Shown here in pieces: positions 27,537-36,731 of a DNA stretch of 64,000 bases. Location of the stretch: the NCBI RefSeq assembly GCF_001274945.1, contig NZ_LILB01000008.1, forward strand, positions 272,106 through 336,105. The letters are read 5' to 3'. The notes beneath the pieces were generated by a model that was not told where the DNA came from, ran no database searches, and was given only the letters and a program-made list of their open reading frames with translations. Numbering within the stretch: position 1 is the stretch's first letter; every line of letters starts with the position of its first letter. Source of the stretch: Viridibacillus arvi (GTDB lineage Bacteria > Bacillota > Bacilli > Bacillales_A > Planococcaceae). A program made the position numbers and the translations under genes.

Positions 27537-28919
27537 ATGGATAAGTTAAATGAAATTTTAGGATCAATATCAGGCGTTCTATGGGGAATCCCATTAATTG
27601 TCTTAATCGTCGGTTCTGGTATTTATCTCACTATTCGAGTGGGCGTATTACAACTTAGACTATTACCTACAGCTCTTAGACTTGTATTTTCTAAAAAACA
27701 CGCTACAGATGCTGAAGGCGATATCTCACAATTTCAAGCTTTAACAACAGCACTAGCTGCTACAGTTGGTACCGGGAATATCGTTGGTGTAGCAACAGCA
27801 GTTATTCTCGGTGGACCTGGTGCTATATTTTGGATGTGGTTCTCTGCATTCTTTGGTATGGCAACAAAATATAGCGAAGCTATTTTAGCAGTTCGCTTCC
27901 GCGTAAAAGATTCGAAGGGACAAATGGCTGGAGGACCGATGTACTATCTTGAACATGGTCTTAAACAGAAATGGCTAGCTGTATTATTCGCATTATTTGG
28001 AGTGTTAGCTTCATTTGGTATCGGTAATGGTACACAATCTAACTCAGTTGCTGGAGTTGTAAATTCTACTTTTAAAATTGATCCATGGATTACTGGTATT
28101 ATTTTAACTATTTTTGTAGGTCTTGTAATTCTAGGTGGAATTCAATCTATCGGTAAAGTAACTGCAGTTTTTGTTCCAGTTATGGCTATTTTCTATTTAG
28201 CTTCTGGTTTAATCATTATTATTATGAATATTACGGCAGTACCTGAAGCATTTATGACAATTATTAAAATGGCATTCTCTGGGGAAGCTGCTGCAGGTGG
28301 TGCAATTGGTGCGGCAATTCGCTACGGTGTTGCTCGAGGAGTATTCTCCAATGAAGCGGGTCTAGGTTCTGCTCCAATTGCTGCTGCGGCTGCAAAAACA
28401 GATTTACCTGGTCGACAAGCACTTATTTCAATGACACAGGTTTTCTTTGATACATTCTTAATCTGTTCAATTACTGGCTTAACAATTGTTATGTCGGGTG
28501 TTTATACAAACCCCAAATTAGAAGCTAATGCAGTTACAACTCAAGCGTTTGGTCACTTCTTAGGTAGTTGGGGACCAATTGTTGTAGCAATCGGATTAAT
28601 TTTCTTTGCTTCTTCAACTATTTTAGGATGGGCATACTATGGAGAGAAATGCTTCCAATATTTATTTAAAAATCCGTTTGCTCTTTTAATTTACCGCATT
28701 ATTTTTGTAGGTTTCGTATTTATCGGTGCGACTATTCCACTTGATATCGTTTGGACATTCTCCGATGTTGCAAATGGTTTAATGGCCATTCCAAACTTAA
28801 TAGGTCTTATTGGCTTATCAGGGATAGTTGTTTTTGAAACGAAACGTATTAAAGCAAAGCTAAAAGAAGAGAAAGAAGAAAAATTAAATAACAAAGCTGA
28901 GCAATCTGCAAAAGCCTAA
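27537..28919 (+). CDS. alsT: Alanine/glycine:cation symporter (AGCS family)
   Basis: A 460-residue sodium- (or proton-) coupled amino-acid importer with about eleven membrane segments. Family signatures include QFQALTTALAATVGTGNIVGVA near residue 64 and GVARGVFSNEAGLGSAPIAAAAA near 265. B. subtilis AlsT, a glutamine carrier, is the same family, so alanine, glycine or glutamine are possible substrates. ATG follows AAGGGGGAA. Confidence 0.9.
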   Translation: MDKLNEILGSISGVLWGIPLIVLIVGSGIYLTIRVGVLQLRLLPTALRLVFSKKHATDAEGDISQFQALTTALAATVGTGNIVGVATAVILGGPGAIFWMWFSAFFGMATKYSEAILAVRFRVKDSKGQMAGGPMYYLEHGLKQKWLAVLFALFGVLASFGIGNGTQSNSVAGVVNSTFKIDPWITGIILTIFVGLVILGGIQSIGKVTAVFVPVMAIFYLASGLIIIIMNITAVPEAFMTIIKMAFSGEAAAGGAIGAAIRYGVARGVFSNEAGLGSAPIAAAAAKTDLPGRQALISMTQVFFDTFLICSITGLTIVMSGVYTNPKLEANAVTTQAFGHFLGSWGPIVVAIGLIFFASSTILGWAYYGEKCFQYLFKNPFALLIYRIIFVGFVFIGATIPLDIVWTFSDVANGLMAIPNLIGLIGLSGIVVFETKRIKAKLKEEKEEKLNNKAEQSAKA

Positions 28920-28990
28920 TCAATTTGTAATTGACATTCAATTCATTGCATGAAATGATACTATGTATGTAACGAAAGGTAGGGAATCCA

Positions 28991-29215
28991 ATGAATTTAA
29001 CTGAACCCTCTACTGAGAATGTCATCTATATGATTGATATGATCAAAGATAAACTTCGTATGGTTAATGCTGATGCAATGAAACCAGAGCATTTTGATAC
29101 CGAGCAATACGAAGACCTTGTCTATCTTTATGAAATGGTTATGAAACGCGATGCATTTAGCCCAAGTGAAATGCAAGCAATCGTAAGTGAGTTAGGCTCA
29201 CTTCGAAAATCATAA
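28991..29215 (+). CDS. yfkK: YfkK, DUF1128/UPF0435 protein
   Basis: A 74-residue acidic protein recognised by the C-terminal [18 protein letters not shown], conserved in the UPF0435 family (B. subtilis YfkK). Function unknown. ATG preceded by AAGGTAGGG. In B. subtilis it lies in the yfk region, like yfkH here. Confidence 0.85.
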   Translation: MNLTEPSTENVIYMIDMIKDKLRMVNADAMKPEHFDTEQYEDLVYLYEMVMKRDAFSPSEMQAIVSELGSLRKS

Positions 29216-29263
29216 AAAAGCTAGGAACAGCCATAATATAACGGCCTTGTTCCTAGCTTTTTT
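29214..29263. terminator. Bidirectional terminator between yfkK and psuG
   Basis: Inverted repeat AAAAAAGCTAGGAACA / TGTTCCTAGCTTTTTT separating the two convergent genes. Confidence 0.9.
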
Positions 29264-29270
29264 CATCTAA

Positions 29271-30179
29271 TTATTTATTTAAAGCTACAGCAATTTTAGA
29301 ACCTACTACAGCATTATGTTTTACTAATGCGATATTAGCTACTAAGCTCTTGCCTTCTGTTAATTCTTTTACTTTACCTAATAGGAATGGAGTTACTTTT
29401 TTACCACTAATACCATTTTCTTTAGCTTCTTGCAATGCTGTTTCAATGATGTTCGTGATGAAATCATGATCCATTGCATCTGCTTCTGGGATTGGATTAG
29501 CAATTATTGCTCCACCCTTAAGTCCAAGATCCCATTTTGCGCGTAAAGTTTCTGCTACTGTTTCAGGATTATCTGCACGGAAGTTTACAGCGAAATCACT
29601 TTCACGTGTGTAGAATGCAGGTACTAAGTCTGTTTCATAACCGATTACTGGAACACCTTTTGTTTCAAGGTACTCTAAAGTTAATCCGATATCTAGAATA
29701 GATTTTGCACCCGCACATACTACTGCTACATTTGTTTGTGAAAGTTCTTCTAAGTCAGCTGAAATATCCATTGTTGTTTCAGCGCCACGGTGAACACCAC
29801 CAATACCACCAGTTACGAACATTTCAATGCCAGCTAATTCTGCACAGATCATTGTTGCAGCTACCGTTGTAGCACCTTTTTGTTTTGTTGCTAATAAATA
29901 AGCAAGGTCACGACGAGATGTTTTTGCTACGTCTGGTGAGTTACCTAGTACTTCTAACTCTTCATCAGAAAGACCGATTTTGATTTTACCATCTAAAATA
30001 GCAATTGTTGCTGGTACTGCACCGTTATCGCGGATGATTTGTTCTACTTCACGTGCAGTAATAACGTTTTGTGGGTATGGCATACCGTGTGAAATGATTG
30101 TAGATTCTAACGCTACGATTGGTAGCCCTTTTTCTTGTGCAGCTTTTACTTCTTCTGAGAATGATAAGTATTGTTTCAT
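29271..30179 (-). CDS. psuG: Pseudouridine-5'-phosphate glycosidase
   Basis: Cleaves pseudouridine 5'-phosphate to uracil and ribose 5-phosphate, 302 residues. Recognised by [42 protein letters not shown] and [19 protein letters not shown], the conserved core containing the catalytic Lys and Asp residues. Start ATG three bases after the psuK stop, so the pair is one operon: kinase then glycosidase. Confidence 0.95.
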   Translation of the reverse strand: MKQYLSFSEEVKAAQEKGLPIVALESTIISHGMPYPQNVITAREVEQIIRDNGAVPATIAILDGKIKIGLSDEELEVLGNSPDVAKTSRRDLAYLLATKQKGATTVAATMICAELAGIEMFVTGGIGGVHRGAETTMDISADLEELSQTNVAVVCAGAKSILDIGLTLEYLETKGVPVIGYETDLVPAFYTRESDFAVNFRADNPETVAETLRAKWDLGLKGGAIIANPIPEADAMDHDFITNIIETALQEAKENGISGKKVTPFLLGKVKELTEGKSLVANIALVKHNAVVGSKIAVALNK

Positions 30180-30182
30180 GAA

Positions 30183-31274
30183 TTATTCCTCCAGCTCATT
30201 TTTTAGTTTATTTGCAGATAACTCTGGTCTTACTGTAAATGCACTTTGTAAAGTTTTTGCTGCATTCATCAAACCATTTTGAATATTTTCAGCGAAAGGT
30301 TCTTGTAGAATCCAGCTATGTAGCAATGCTCCTACAAAAGCATCTCCCGCACCAGTTACATCTTCAACATGATCAATTTGAATTGCAGCATAGCTCTTCA
30401 CAGGCAAATCTTTAGATGCTGCATAGACGCCTTTACTACCTGCTGTAATAACAACATTTTCTGCGCCTTTTTCCAATAAAGCTTGTACTGCTTTCTTCCA
30501 GTCTTCCTCTGAAGTGATCGCACTATCCAAATACGTTTCTGCTTCATCGCGATTACAGATAAACCATGTTACACCATTTAAATCTTTTGGCATACGATCC
30601 ATCTTAGGTGACGATACTGGAATTAATACAAATGGAATTTGTCTCACCAATGCAAGTTCTTTGATACTCTCAATTGTTTCTTTAGGACAATTTAAATCCA
30701 TAACGATACATGCTGCATTTGACATTGCTGCCTCGTGCTTCATCAGCAACTCTGGCACTAATAGATCATATACATCCATATTCGCTACAGCTAAAAGCAT
30801 TTCACCTTGCTCATCTAAAACTGCCGTATAAGAGCCCGTTGAAGCGTTTTGGAATTGTTCTACGTTTGAAACATTCATATAGCTTGCTGAAGCTTCTTTA
30901 ATAGCATTCCAATCTGAATCCTTGCCTGCACCTGTTAAAAGTGAAACATGGTGTCCTAGGCGCCCTAAATTTTCAGCAATGTTTCGAGTTACACCACCGA
31001 TACTTTGTGTAACGGCAGCTGGATTAGAGGTTCCCAACTGAGCTTTACCTTTAATATGAAACTTACGGTCCATATTAGCTCCACCGATACAAATTACTTC
31101 ATTTTCTTCCGGCAATATATACGCCCTCCCGACAATTTTACCTTGACGTGTTAACCCTGAGATAATATTCGCTAAAGCGGGTCTAGACATATTTAACTCT
31201 TCGGCCATTTCTTGTTGGGACAAAAAAGGGTTTTGGCGAATAAGCTTTAGGATCATTAACTCTTTTTCATTCAT
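30183..31274 (-). CDS. psuK: Pseudouridine kinase with N-terminal helix-turn-helix
   Basis: PfkB-family sugar kinase of 363 residues that phosphorylates pseudouridine for PsuG. Residues 1-~55 form a winged helix-turn-helix (ILKLIRQNPFLSQQEMAEELNMSRPALANIISGL); the kinase begins at VICIGGANMDRKF (~60) and contains IGGVTRNIAENLGRLG and the C-terminal GAGDAFVGALLH, with the catalytic Asp. The fusion suggests that the kinase also acts as a DNA-binding regulator, perhaps of its own promoter at 31302-31330. Also plausible as a related nucleoside kinase, but the psuG partner favours pseudouridine. Confidence 0.9.
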   Translation of the reverse strand: MNEKELMILKLIRQNPFLSQQEMAEELNMSRPALANIISGLTRQGKIVGRAYILPEENEVICIGGANMDRKFHIKGKAQLGTSNPAAVTQSIGGVTRNIAENLGRLGHHVSLLTGAGKDSDWNAIKEASASYMNVSNVEQFQNASTGSYTAVLDEQGEMLLAVANMDVYDLLVPELLMKHEAAMSNAACIVMDLNCPKETIESIKELALVRQIPFVLIPVSSPKMDRMPKDLNGVTWFICNRDEAETYLDSAITSEEDWKKAVQALLEKGAENVVITAGSKGVYAASKDLPVKSYAAIQIDHVEDVTGAGDAFVGALLHSWILQEPFAENIQNGLMNAAKTLQSAFTVRPELSANKLKNELEE

Positions 31275-31289
31275 GTCATCACCCTTATT

Positions 31290-31330
31290 ACTTTTGTTTA
31301 GATTATAAACTTTTGTTTTTAAAATGTAAA
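31290..31330 (-). promoter_or_regulatory. psuK promoter with flanking direct repeats
   Basis: Minus-strand -35 TTTACA (31330-31325), 17-bp spacer, -10 TATAAT (31307-31302). The plus-strand sequence ACTTTTGTTT occurs at 31290-31299 and again at 31309-31318, one copy on each side of the -10. These are good candidates for an operator. Confidence 0.65.
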
Positions 31331-31367
31331 AAAAAAAAAAAAAAACGATATGTAAAATACATATCGT
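31328..31367 (-). terminator. motB terminator with an 18-nt homopolymer tract
   Basis: Minus-strand hairpin ACGATATGTA / TACATATCGT (31345-31367) followed by an unbroken run of 18 T (A on plus, 31328-31345). The run overlaps the psuK -35 hexamer by three bases. Confidence 0.85.
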
Positions 31368-31373
31368 TTTTTC

Positions 31374-32165
31374 TTATTCTGATTTTGCTGATGTTTCTTT
31401 TTCGTTTGTATTTGTATCTTCTTTTTTCACTAAAGGCTGAATAAGTACTTCTACACGTCTATTTTTCGAACGACCTTCATCTGTCTTATTAGATGCAACA
31501 GGTTCATTTTCTCCATATCCTTTTGCACTAAAAAATGCTGGATCAAGTTTAACATTTTCATCTACAACTAATTTCAAGAAATTAACTGCACGCATAACAC
31601 TTAGCTCCCAATTCGAAGCAAATTCTGCATTGTTCATTGGTACATCATCTGTATAACCTGTAATAATTACATGACGTGGTGGATCGAATACAAGTAACTT
31701 GGATAATTCTTTCGCAATATTTTGATATTCATCTTTTACATTAGCTTTACCTGGATCAAAGAGAATACTATCACGAATTGTTACGAGTAACCCTTCATCT
31801 GTCAGCTTTGTTGCGAATTGCTTTTCAAGCTCATTCACAGCAATAAATTCATCTACATTCCCTTTTATCTGTGATAAGGCTTCTTGATCTTCTAAATATG
31901 CTGAGTCGCTATCTTTTTCAGCACTTTCTGGTTTTTGTGGTTCAACTGGTGAGGGCTGCTCAAATACGCCCTCACCTGAATCGAAAATAGAGCTAAAAAC
32001 TGTAGAAAGTTGTTGCATTTTTTGTACATCGACAGTACTAGAAGCAAATAAGACAATAAAGAGCGCTAATAATAATGTTAGGATATCGGCATATGGAATT
32101 AGCCAAGATTCATCTGTATGTTCTTCATGCTTTTTTCTTCTTTTAGATCTCTTTGCCAAGGCCAC
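31374..32165 (-). CDS. motB: Flagellar motor stator protein MotB
   Basis: Peptidoglycan-anchoring half of the stator, 263 residues. A basic N-terminus leads to a single membrane helix carrying the ion-conducting Asp (WLIPYADILTLLLALF); a plug/linker follows, then an OmpA-like peptidoglycan-binding domain (VIITGYTDDVP...SNWELSVMRAVNFL...GYGENEPVASNKTDEGRSKNRRVEV). Overlaps motA by 23 bp. The tail is rich in Lys, Thr and Glu. Proton versus sodium use cannot be decided with certainty. Confidence 0.95.
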   Translation of the reverse strand: MALAKRSKRRKKHEEHTDESWLIPYADILTLLLALFIVLFASSTVDVQKMQQLSTVFSSIFDSGEGVFEQPSPVEPQKPESAEKDSDSAYLEDQEALSQIKGNVDEFIAVNELEKQFATKLTDEGLLVTIRDSILFDPGKANVKDEYQNIAKELSKLLVFDPPRHVIITGYTDDVPMNNAEFASNWELSVMRAVNFLKLVVDENVKLDPAFFSAKGYGENEPVASNKTDEGRSKNRRVEVLIQPLVKKEDTNTNEKETSAKSE

Positions 32166-32946
32166 TCGCCCCGCTTTCGTCCATTATTTGAGCGCGATCT
32201 TCTTTGGTTAAATAAGATGCCAATTTCTGTTCGATTACGCGAGGAGCTTCACCTTCTAGAACCGATAAAATACCTTCAATCATCATTGTTTTTTGACGAA
32301 TTTCTTGGCTAGATTTACGTTTTAACTTATTTGCAAATGGATGCCATAATACATATCCTGTGAAGATACCTAGAAGTGTTGCTACGAACGCTGCTGAAAT
32401 AGCATGTCCCAATTTTTCAATATCGTTTAAATCTCTTAGTGCTGCGATAAGACCAATTACTGCACCAAGTACCCCTAAAGTTGGGGCATATGTACCTGCT
32501 TGTGAGAAAATCAAAGCTCCACTTGCATGGCGATCTTCCATCGCTTCCACTTCTTCATTTAAGACGTCGCGGATATAATCTGCATTTTGTCCATCAATAG
32601 CCAAAGTCAATCCATTTTTCAAAAATGGATCATCAATTTCCGATACTTTACTTTCAAGTGCAAGTAGCCCTTCACGACGAGCTAAATCTGCCCATTGCGA
32701 AAACATTTTAATAATCTCTACATCACTTACTAACTTTTGCTCCTTGAAGATAAGACCAAACAGCTTAGGTATACGTTTTAGTTCACTCTTAGGAAATGCG
32801 ATCGTAATCGCTGCGATCGTACCGAAGATGATAATAAGTATCGCTGCTGGATTCAGTAATGCATCAGGAGTAACACCTTTAAAATACATTCCTGCTAATA
32901 GCGAAACAAAAGCTATTATTAAACCAATAATCGATGATAAATCCAT
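32143..32946 (-). CDS. motA: Flagellar motor stator protein MotA
   Basis: Four-helix stator subunit of 267 residues that works with MotB to drive flagellar rotation. Helices lie at the N-terminus (residues ~3-22 and ~30-52, with NPAAILIIIFGT) and around 150-170 and 180-200 (GTYAPTLGVLGAVIGLIAAL...), with the large cytoplasmic loop between. ATG follows GGGGGTAC. First gene of the motAB operon; a sigma-D-like promoter lies about 35 bp upstream. Confidence 0.95.
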   Translation of the reverse strand: MDLSSIIGLIIAFVSLLAGMYFKGVTPDALLNPAAILIIIFGTIAAITIAFPKSELKRIPKLFGLIFKEQKLVSDVEIIKMFSQWADLARREGLLALESKVSEIDDPFLKNGLTLAIDGQNADYIRDVLNEEVEAMEDRHASGALIFSQAGTYAPTLGVLGAVIGLIAALRDLNDIEKLGHAISAAFVATLLGIFTGYVLWHPFANKLKRKSSQEIRQKTMMIEGILSVLEGEAPRVIEQKLASYLTKEDRAQIMDESGASGLGKEI

Positions 32947-32979
32947 TTTAGTACCCCCAAAATCGTCATTCTTTTTTTT

Positions 32980-33005
32980 ATTTCGGTTTATATTTCATTA
33001 TTTTA
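32980..33005 (-). promoter_or_regulatory. Candidate sigma-D promoter of motAB
   Basis: On the minus strand TAAA (33005-33002), 14 bp, then ACCGAAAT (32987-32980), six of eight matches to the flagellar -10 GCCGATAT. The spacer is one base shorter than ideal. B. subtilis motAB is sigma-D dependent. Confidence 0.4.
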
Positions 33006-33127
33006 ATAATCTATTGTAAACAATAGAAGATATTTCGTGAAAAGGTCAAAATTATGGTCCTCCACTTTTTCTTTTATAATCTTTCAAAAATTGTTACAAT
33101 TGACTTAAATTAAGGAGGAATGTCGTC

Positions 33128-34360
33128 ATGATTTCATTCAATGAGAAATTAGATCGTTATGCTGAACTTGCTGTTAAAATAGGTGTCAACATCCAACCCA
33201 ATCAATTTCTTTACATCAGCACTTCTACTGATAATGTAGAGTTAGTCCGCTTAATTACTAAAAAAGCTTATGAAGCTGGCGCTAAACAAGTATTTGTTGA
33301 TTTCGCAGATGATCAAATTAACCGTTTACGTTATGAGTTAGCTCCCGCAGACTCTTTTGACTTTTACCCACATTGGAAAACGGAAGAACGCAATTGGTTA
33401 GCAGAACAAGGTGCTGCTTTCATAAGCATTGTTTCCCAAAGTCCAGATTTACTAGCGGGGATTGAATCTAGCCGTATCTCTGCATTCCAAAAAGCTACAG
33501 GTAAAGCCTTGAGTAAATATAGAGAATATGCACAATCTGATAAAATTAGTTGGAATGTTATTGCAGCATCTTCTAAAGATTGGGCTGCCAAAGTTTTCCC
33601 TGAACTACCTCAAGACCAACAAGTTGAGCAACTTTGGAACGCAATTTTCAAAGCTGTAAGAGTCGATGTAGCAGATCCAATCCAAGCCTGGAAAACACTT
33701 GATGAATCACTACACGATAAAGTATCCTATTTAAACGAAAAAAAATACCATAAATTGCATTACCGTGCACCTGGAACAGACCTTACAATCGAGCTTCCTA
33801 AAAACCATTTATGGTGTGGTGGCGGAAGTGTCAATGTGAAAGGTAAAGAGTTTATGGCTAACATGCCTACAGAAGAAGTCTTTACTGCACCTTTTAAAAC
33901 CGGCGTCAACGGTTTTGTTTCTAGTACTAAACCATTAAGCTATGGTGGCAATATTATTGATCAATTTAAAATCACCTTTGAAAATGGTCGAATCGTGGAC
34001 GTATCTGCTGAGCAAGGTGAGGAAGTACTTAAACAACTTGTAGCTACTGACGAAGGTTCACATTATTTAGGTGAGGTTGCTTTAGTTCCACACAATTCAC
34101 CTATTTCGCAATCGGGTCTATTATTCTATAACACACTGTTTGACGAAAATGCTTCCAACCATTTAGCTATTGGTAGTGCTTACGCATTCAACATAGAAGG
34201 TGGTAAAACCATGTCCCGTGAAGATATTGCCGAGAACGGCTTAAACCAAAGTCTAACACATGTAGATTTTATGATTGGTTCTGACAAGATGGATATAGAC
34301 GGTATTACTGAAGATAACAACGTAGAACCAATATTCCGCCAAGGAAGCTGGGCATTTTAA
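33128..34360 (+). CDS. M29 family aminopeptidase (AmpS/PepS type), copy 1
   Basis: Cytoplasmic metallo-aminopeptidase of 410 residues that releases N-terminal residues from peptides. Metal-ligand regions are NMPTEEVFT (Glu), GEVALVPHNSPIS (Glu, His), LFDENASNHLAIG (His) and THVDFMIGSDKMDIDG (His, Asp). ATG behind AAGGAGG. A paralogue of the same length with an almost identical motif set lies at 44845-46074 on the other strand. Confidence 0.92.
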   Translation: MISFNEKLDRYAELAVKIGVNIQPNQFLYISTSTDNVELVRLITKKAYEAGAKQVFVDFADDQINRLRYELAPADSFDFYPHWKTEERNWLAEQGAAFISIVSQSPDLLAGIESSRISAFQKATGKALSKYREYAQSDKISWNVIAASSKDWAAKVFPELPQDQQVEQLWNAIFKAVRVDVADPIQAWKTLDESLHDKVSYLNEKKYHKLHYRAPGTDLTIELPKNHLWCGGGSVNVKGKEFMANMPTEEVFTAPFKTGVNGFVSSTKPLSYGGNIIDQFKITFENGRIVDVSAEQGEEVLKQLVATDEGSHYLGEVALVPHNSPISQSGLLFYNTLFDENASNHLAIGSAYAFNIEGGKTMSREDIAENGLNQSLTHVDFMIGSDKMDIDGITEDNNVEPIFRQGSWAF

Positions 34361-34553
34361 TATTCAAACTAGTAGTCTATTAAAAAACAATATATCTTTA
34401 ATTTTACAACCTAAATCCCACTAAATTGTACAACTTACGTACATATATGGTAGAAGGTAAATGGTAATCCATAAATTAGACTTATGTTGAAGCAAAATAT
34501 CATGTATACTGGTAGTTAATGAATCTTTAATAATGGTAGAGAGGAGTTTTATC

Positions 34554-34688
34554 ATGGGTACATTTATAGTAACAGTATTAGGATTTTCAGCACTTATCCT
34601 AATCACTTGTGGAATCCTTATTCACTATTTACTAGTAGGATTAGATTCTTCAACGGCAACTCTTGTTGATCCAAAACCAAAAAACTAA
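34554..34688 (+). CDS. Small membrane protein, 44 residues
   Basis: Short reading frame with a good ribosome site (GAGAGGAG, 9 bases before ATG) and its own terminator at 34699-34728. The product MGTFIVTVLGFSALILITCG... has one transmembrane helix (residues ~4-30) and a short polar tail ending PKPKN. I do not recognise a family. The gene lies between an aminopeptidase and mreBH. Confidence 0.65.
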   Translation: MGTFIVTVLGFSALILITCGILIHYLLVGLDSSTATLVDPKPKN

Positions 34689-34698
34689 CTTTTAATCC

Positions 34699-34728
34699 AA
34701 AACAGTTACTAATAAGTAACTGTTTTTT
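34699..34728 (+). terminator. Terminator of the 44-codon membrane protein gene
   Basis: AAAACAGTTACT / AGTAACTGTTTTTTT with a 4-nt loop, eleven bases after the stop codon. Confidence 0.85.
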
Positions 34729-34928
34729 TATATTTTCCTCACAATTTTGTAACAAACTTGTGACATAATAAATCTAATTACCTATATTTTTACCAAAAAA
34801 TGATTATCAAAAAATACTAATTTCACATATTTCCTTAATACGATTTACAACTTCCAAAATGTAACATATGTGTTTTATCGTTTTTCCTCTATACTTATGA
34901 GGCAATGTTATAAGGGAGGAAGTATACA

Positions 34929-35936
34929 ATGTTTTCAACAACTGCAATTGGAATCGATCTTGGCACAGCCAATACGTTAGTATATACAAAAAACAAAGGA
35001 ATTTTATTAAACGAACCATCAGTTATTGCCGTAAATACAACTACAAATGAAGTCATCGCAATCGGTACTGAAGCGAAGAATATGATCGGTAAAACGCCCG
35101 CAAATATTCAAGCAATCCGTCCCCTTCGTGATGGTGTCATTGCCGACTTTGATATGACTACCGAAATGATTAAAGTCATTATGCAAAAGGTCGGGAAAAT
35201 TATAGGTGGCTCAATCCGTAAACCGAGTGTAATTGTCTGCACTCCCTCTGGAGCTACTTCAGTTGAGCGCTTAGCTATAAAAGATGCTGTAAAACAATGT
35301 GGTGCTAAAGAAGTCTTCTTAATCGAGGAACCGGTTGCTGCTGCAATTGGTGCTGATCTTCCCGTTAGTGAACCTATCGCAAGTGTCATCGTTGATATCG
35401 GTGGAGGAACAACAGAGGTTGGAATCATTTCATTTGGTGGTGTTGTTACTTCAAACACTATGAAACTAGGTGGCGACCGAATGAATGATGAGATCATTCA
35501 TTTTGCACGTAAGGAATATAGTGTGCTAATCGGTGAACGTACTGCTGAGAATATTAAGAAAGAAATTGGTTATGCTTTAATCCAACATGACAAAGAGTTC
35601 ATGGAAGTACGCGGTAGAGATATCGTTACTGGCTTACCAAAAACGATCACTATAAATTCAGAAGAAATTCAAAGTTGTCTTAAAGAATCTCTTCTTTCAA
35701 TCTTAGAGGTTATCCGTAGAACATTAGAAAGCTGCCCACCAGAGTTATCTGGAGATATTGTAGACCGTGGCGTTGTATTAACTGGTGGCGGTTCTCTTTT
35801 AAAAGGTATGCCTGAATGGCTTTCAGATGAACTACTTGTTCCTGTTATTCTAGCTCCATCACCATTAGAATCTGTTGCAATTGGTACTGGAAGATCTCTA
35901 GATACAATGAACCTTTTACAAAAATTGAATTCATAA
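34929..35936 (+). CDS. mreBH: Rod-shape-determining actin homologue MreBH
   Basis: Actin-like filament protein of 335 residues that guides cell-wall synthesis along the cylinder. Phosphate 1 motif [12 protein letters not shown], connect 1 [15 protein letters not shown], phosphate 2 [10 protein letters not shown] and adenosine motif [10 protein letters not shown] are intact. It is a single gene far from mreCD, and its length and N-terminus match B. subtilis MreBH rather than MreB or Mbl; Mbl is the alternative. ATG behind GGGAGGAAG. Confidence 0.87.
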   Translation: MFSTTAIGIDLGTANTLVYTKNKGILLNEPSVIAVNTTTNEVIAIGTEAKNMIGKTPANIQAIRPLRDGVIADFDMTTEMIKVIMQKVGKIIGGSIRKPSVIVCTPSGATSVERLAIKDAVKQCGAKEVFLIEEPVAAAIGADLPVSEPIASVIVDIGGGTTEVGIISFGGVVTSNTMKLGGDRMNDEIIHFARKEYSVLIGERTAENIKKEIGYALIQHDKEFMEVRGRDIVTGLPKTITINSEEIQSCLKESLLSILEVIRRTLESCPPELSGDIVDRGVVLTGGGSLLKGMPEWLSDELLVPVILAPSPLESVAIGTGRSLDTMNLLQKLNS

Positions 35937-36008
35937 ATTCGTTAAAACTTATTCTCTTTTCTGAATAGTTATTCTAAAATAAGTATGTAAGGAAAGGGGA
36001 ACGGTTTA

Positions 36009-36569
36009 ATGTCCATTATTAATGAGATTCTTACATTCAATGAAACTTTTGTAGAAGAAAAGCAATACGAGCCTTTTATTACCAGTAAATTTCCAGATAA
36101 GCATTTTGTTATATTAACGTGCATGGATACTCGCCTTGTAGAACTATTACCAAAAGCGATGAATTTACGTAATGGCGATGTCAAAATCGTTAAAAGTGCG
36201 GGTGCAACATTAAATCATCCATTTGGTGGTATTATGCGTAGTCTACTTGTTGCAATTTATGAGTTACAAGCAGATGAAATTTTTGTTATTGGGCACTACG
36301 ATTGTGGTATGAGCGCAGTTAACCCTGACAAAATGTTAGCTAAAATGGTTGATCGTGGTGTTTCACAAGATACCATTGACCTTCTAAATTACTCAGGTGC
36401 AAACTTATATGAATGGTTAAGAGGCTTTGATGATGTAACCGAAAACGTTCGAAATAGTGTTGAAATGATTCGAAGTCATCCGCTAGTTATCGACTCTATT
36501 CCCGTTCACGGTTTAGTAATTGACCCAAGTACAGGTCGTCTTGATGTAGTTGAAGACGGTTCAAAATAA
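36009..36569 (+). CDS. ytiB: Beta-class carbonic anhydrase (YtiB-like)
   Basis: Zinc enzyme of 186 residues interconverting CO2 and bicarbonate. Zinc ligands are seen in CMDTRL (Cys, with the Asp-Arg dyad) and GHYDCGM (His, Cys). Length and N-terminus match B. subtilis YtiB. ATG follows AAAGGGGAACG. It stands alone, ending in a strong hairpin terminator. Confidence 0.9.
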   Translation: MSIINEILTFNETFVEEKQYEPFITSKFPDKHFVILTCMDTRLVELLPKAMNLRNGDVKIVKSAGATLNHPFGGIMRSLLVAIYELQADEIFVIGHYDCGMSAVNPDKMLAKMVDRGVSQDTIDLLNYSGANLYEWLRGFDDVTENVRNSVEMIRSHPLVIDSIPVHGLVIDPSTGRLDVVEDGSK

Positions 36570-36580
36570 TAGATAAGACA

Positions 36581-36624
36581 AAAAGCGAGGGCCACCTTTT
36601 AAGTGACCCTCGCTTCTTCTTTTT
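36581..36624. terminator. Bidirectional terminator downstream of ytiB
   Basis: Twelve-bp stem AGCGAGGGCCAC / GTGACCCTCGCT followed by TCTTCTTTTT on plus and TTTTTG on minus. It can serve ytiB and the convergent acetyltransferase operon. The 107 bp between it and the acetyltransferase stop also contain the small palindrome CATTTCCCAGGAAATG (36642-36657) and no supported gene. Confidence 0.85.
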
Positions 36625-36731
36625 CAAACAGAAATCGACGCATTTCCCAGGAAATGATTCGCTAATTATTTCATTCCGTACAGCATCCCTCTGACAGTAC
36701 TTTTCCATCTCCGCCAGACAGCCTTGCCCTT

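Noticed and set aside
35108-35497. 129-codon minus-strand frame opposite mreBH
   Set aside because: Shadow of mreBH with no start context.
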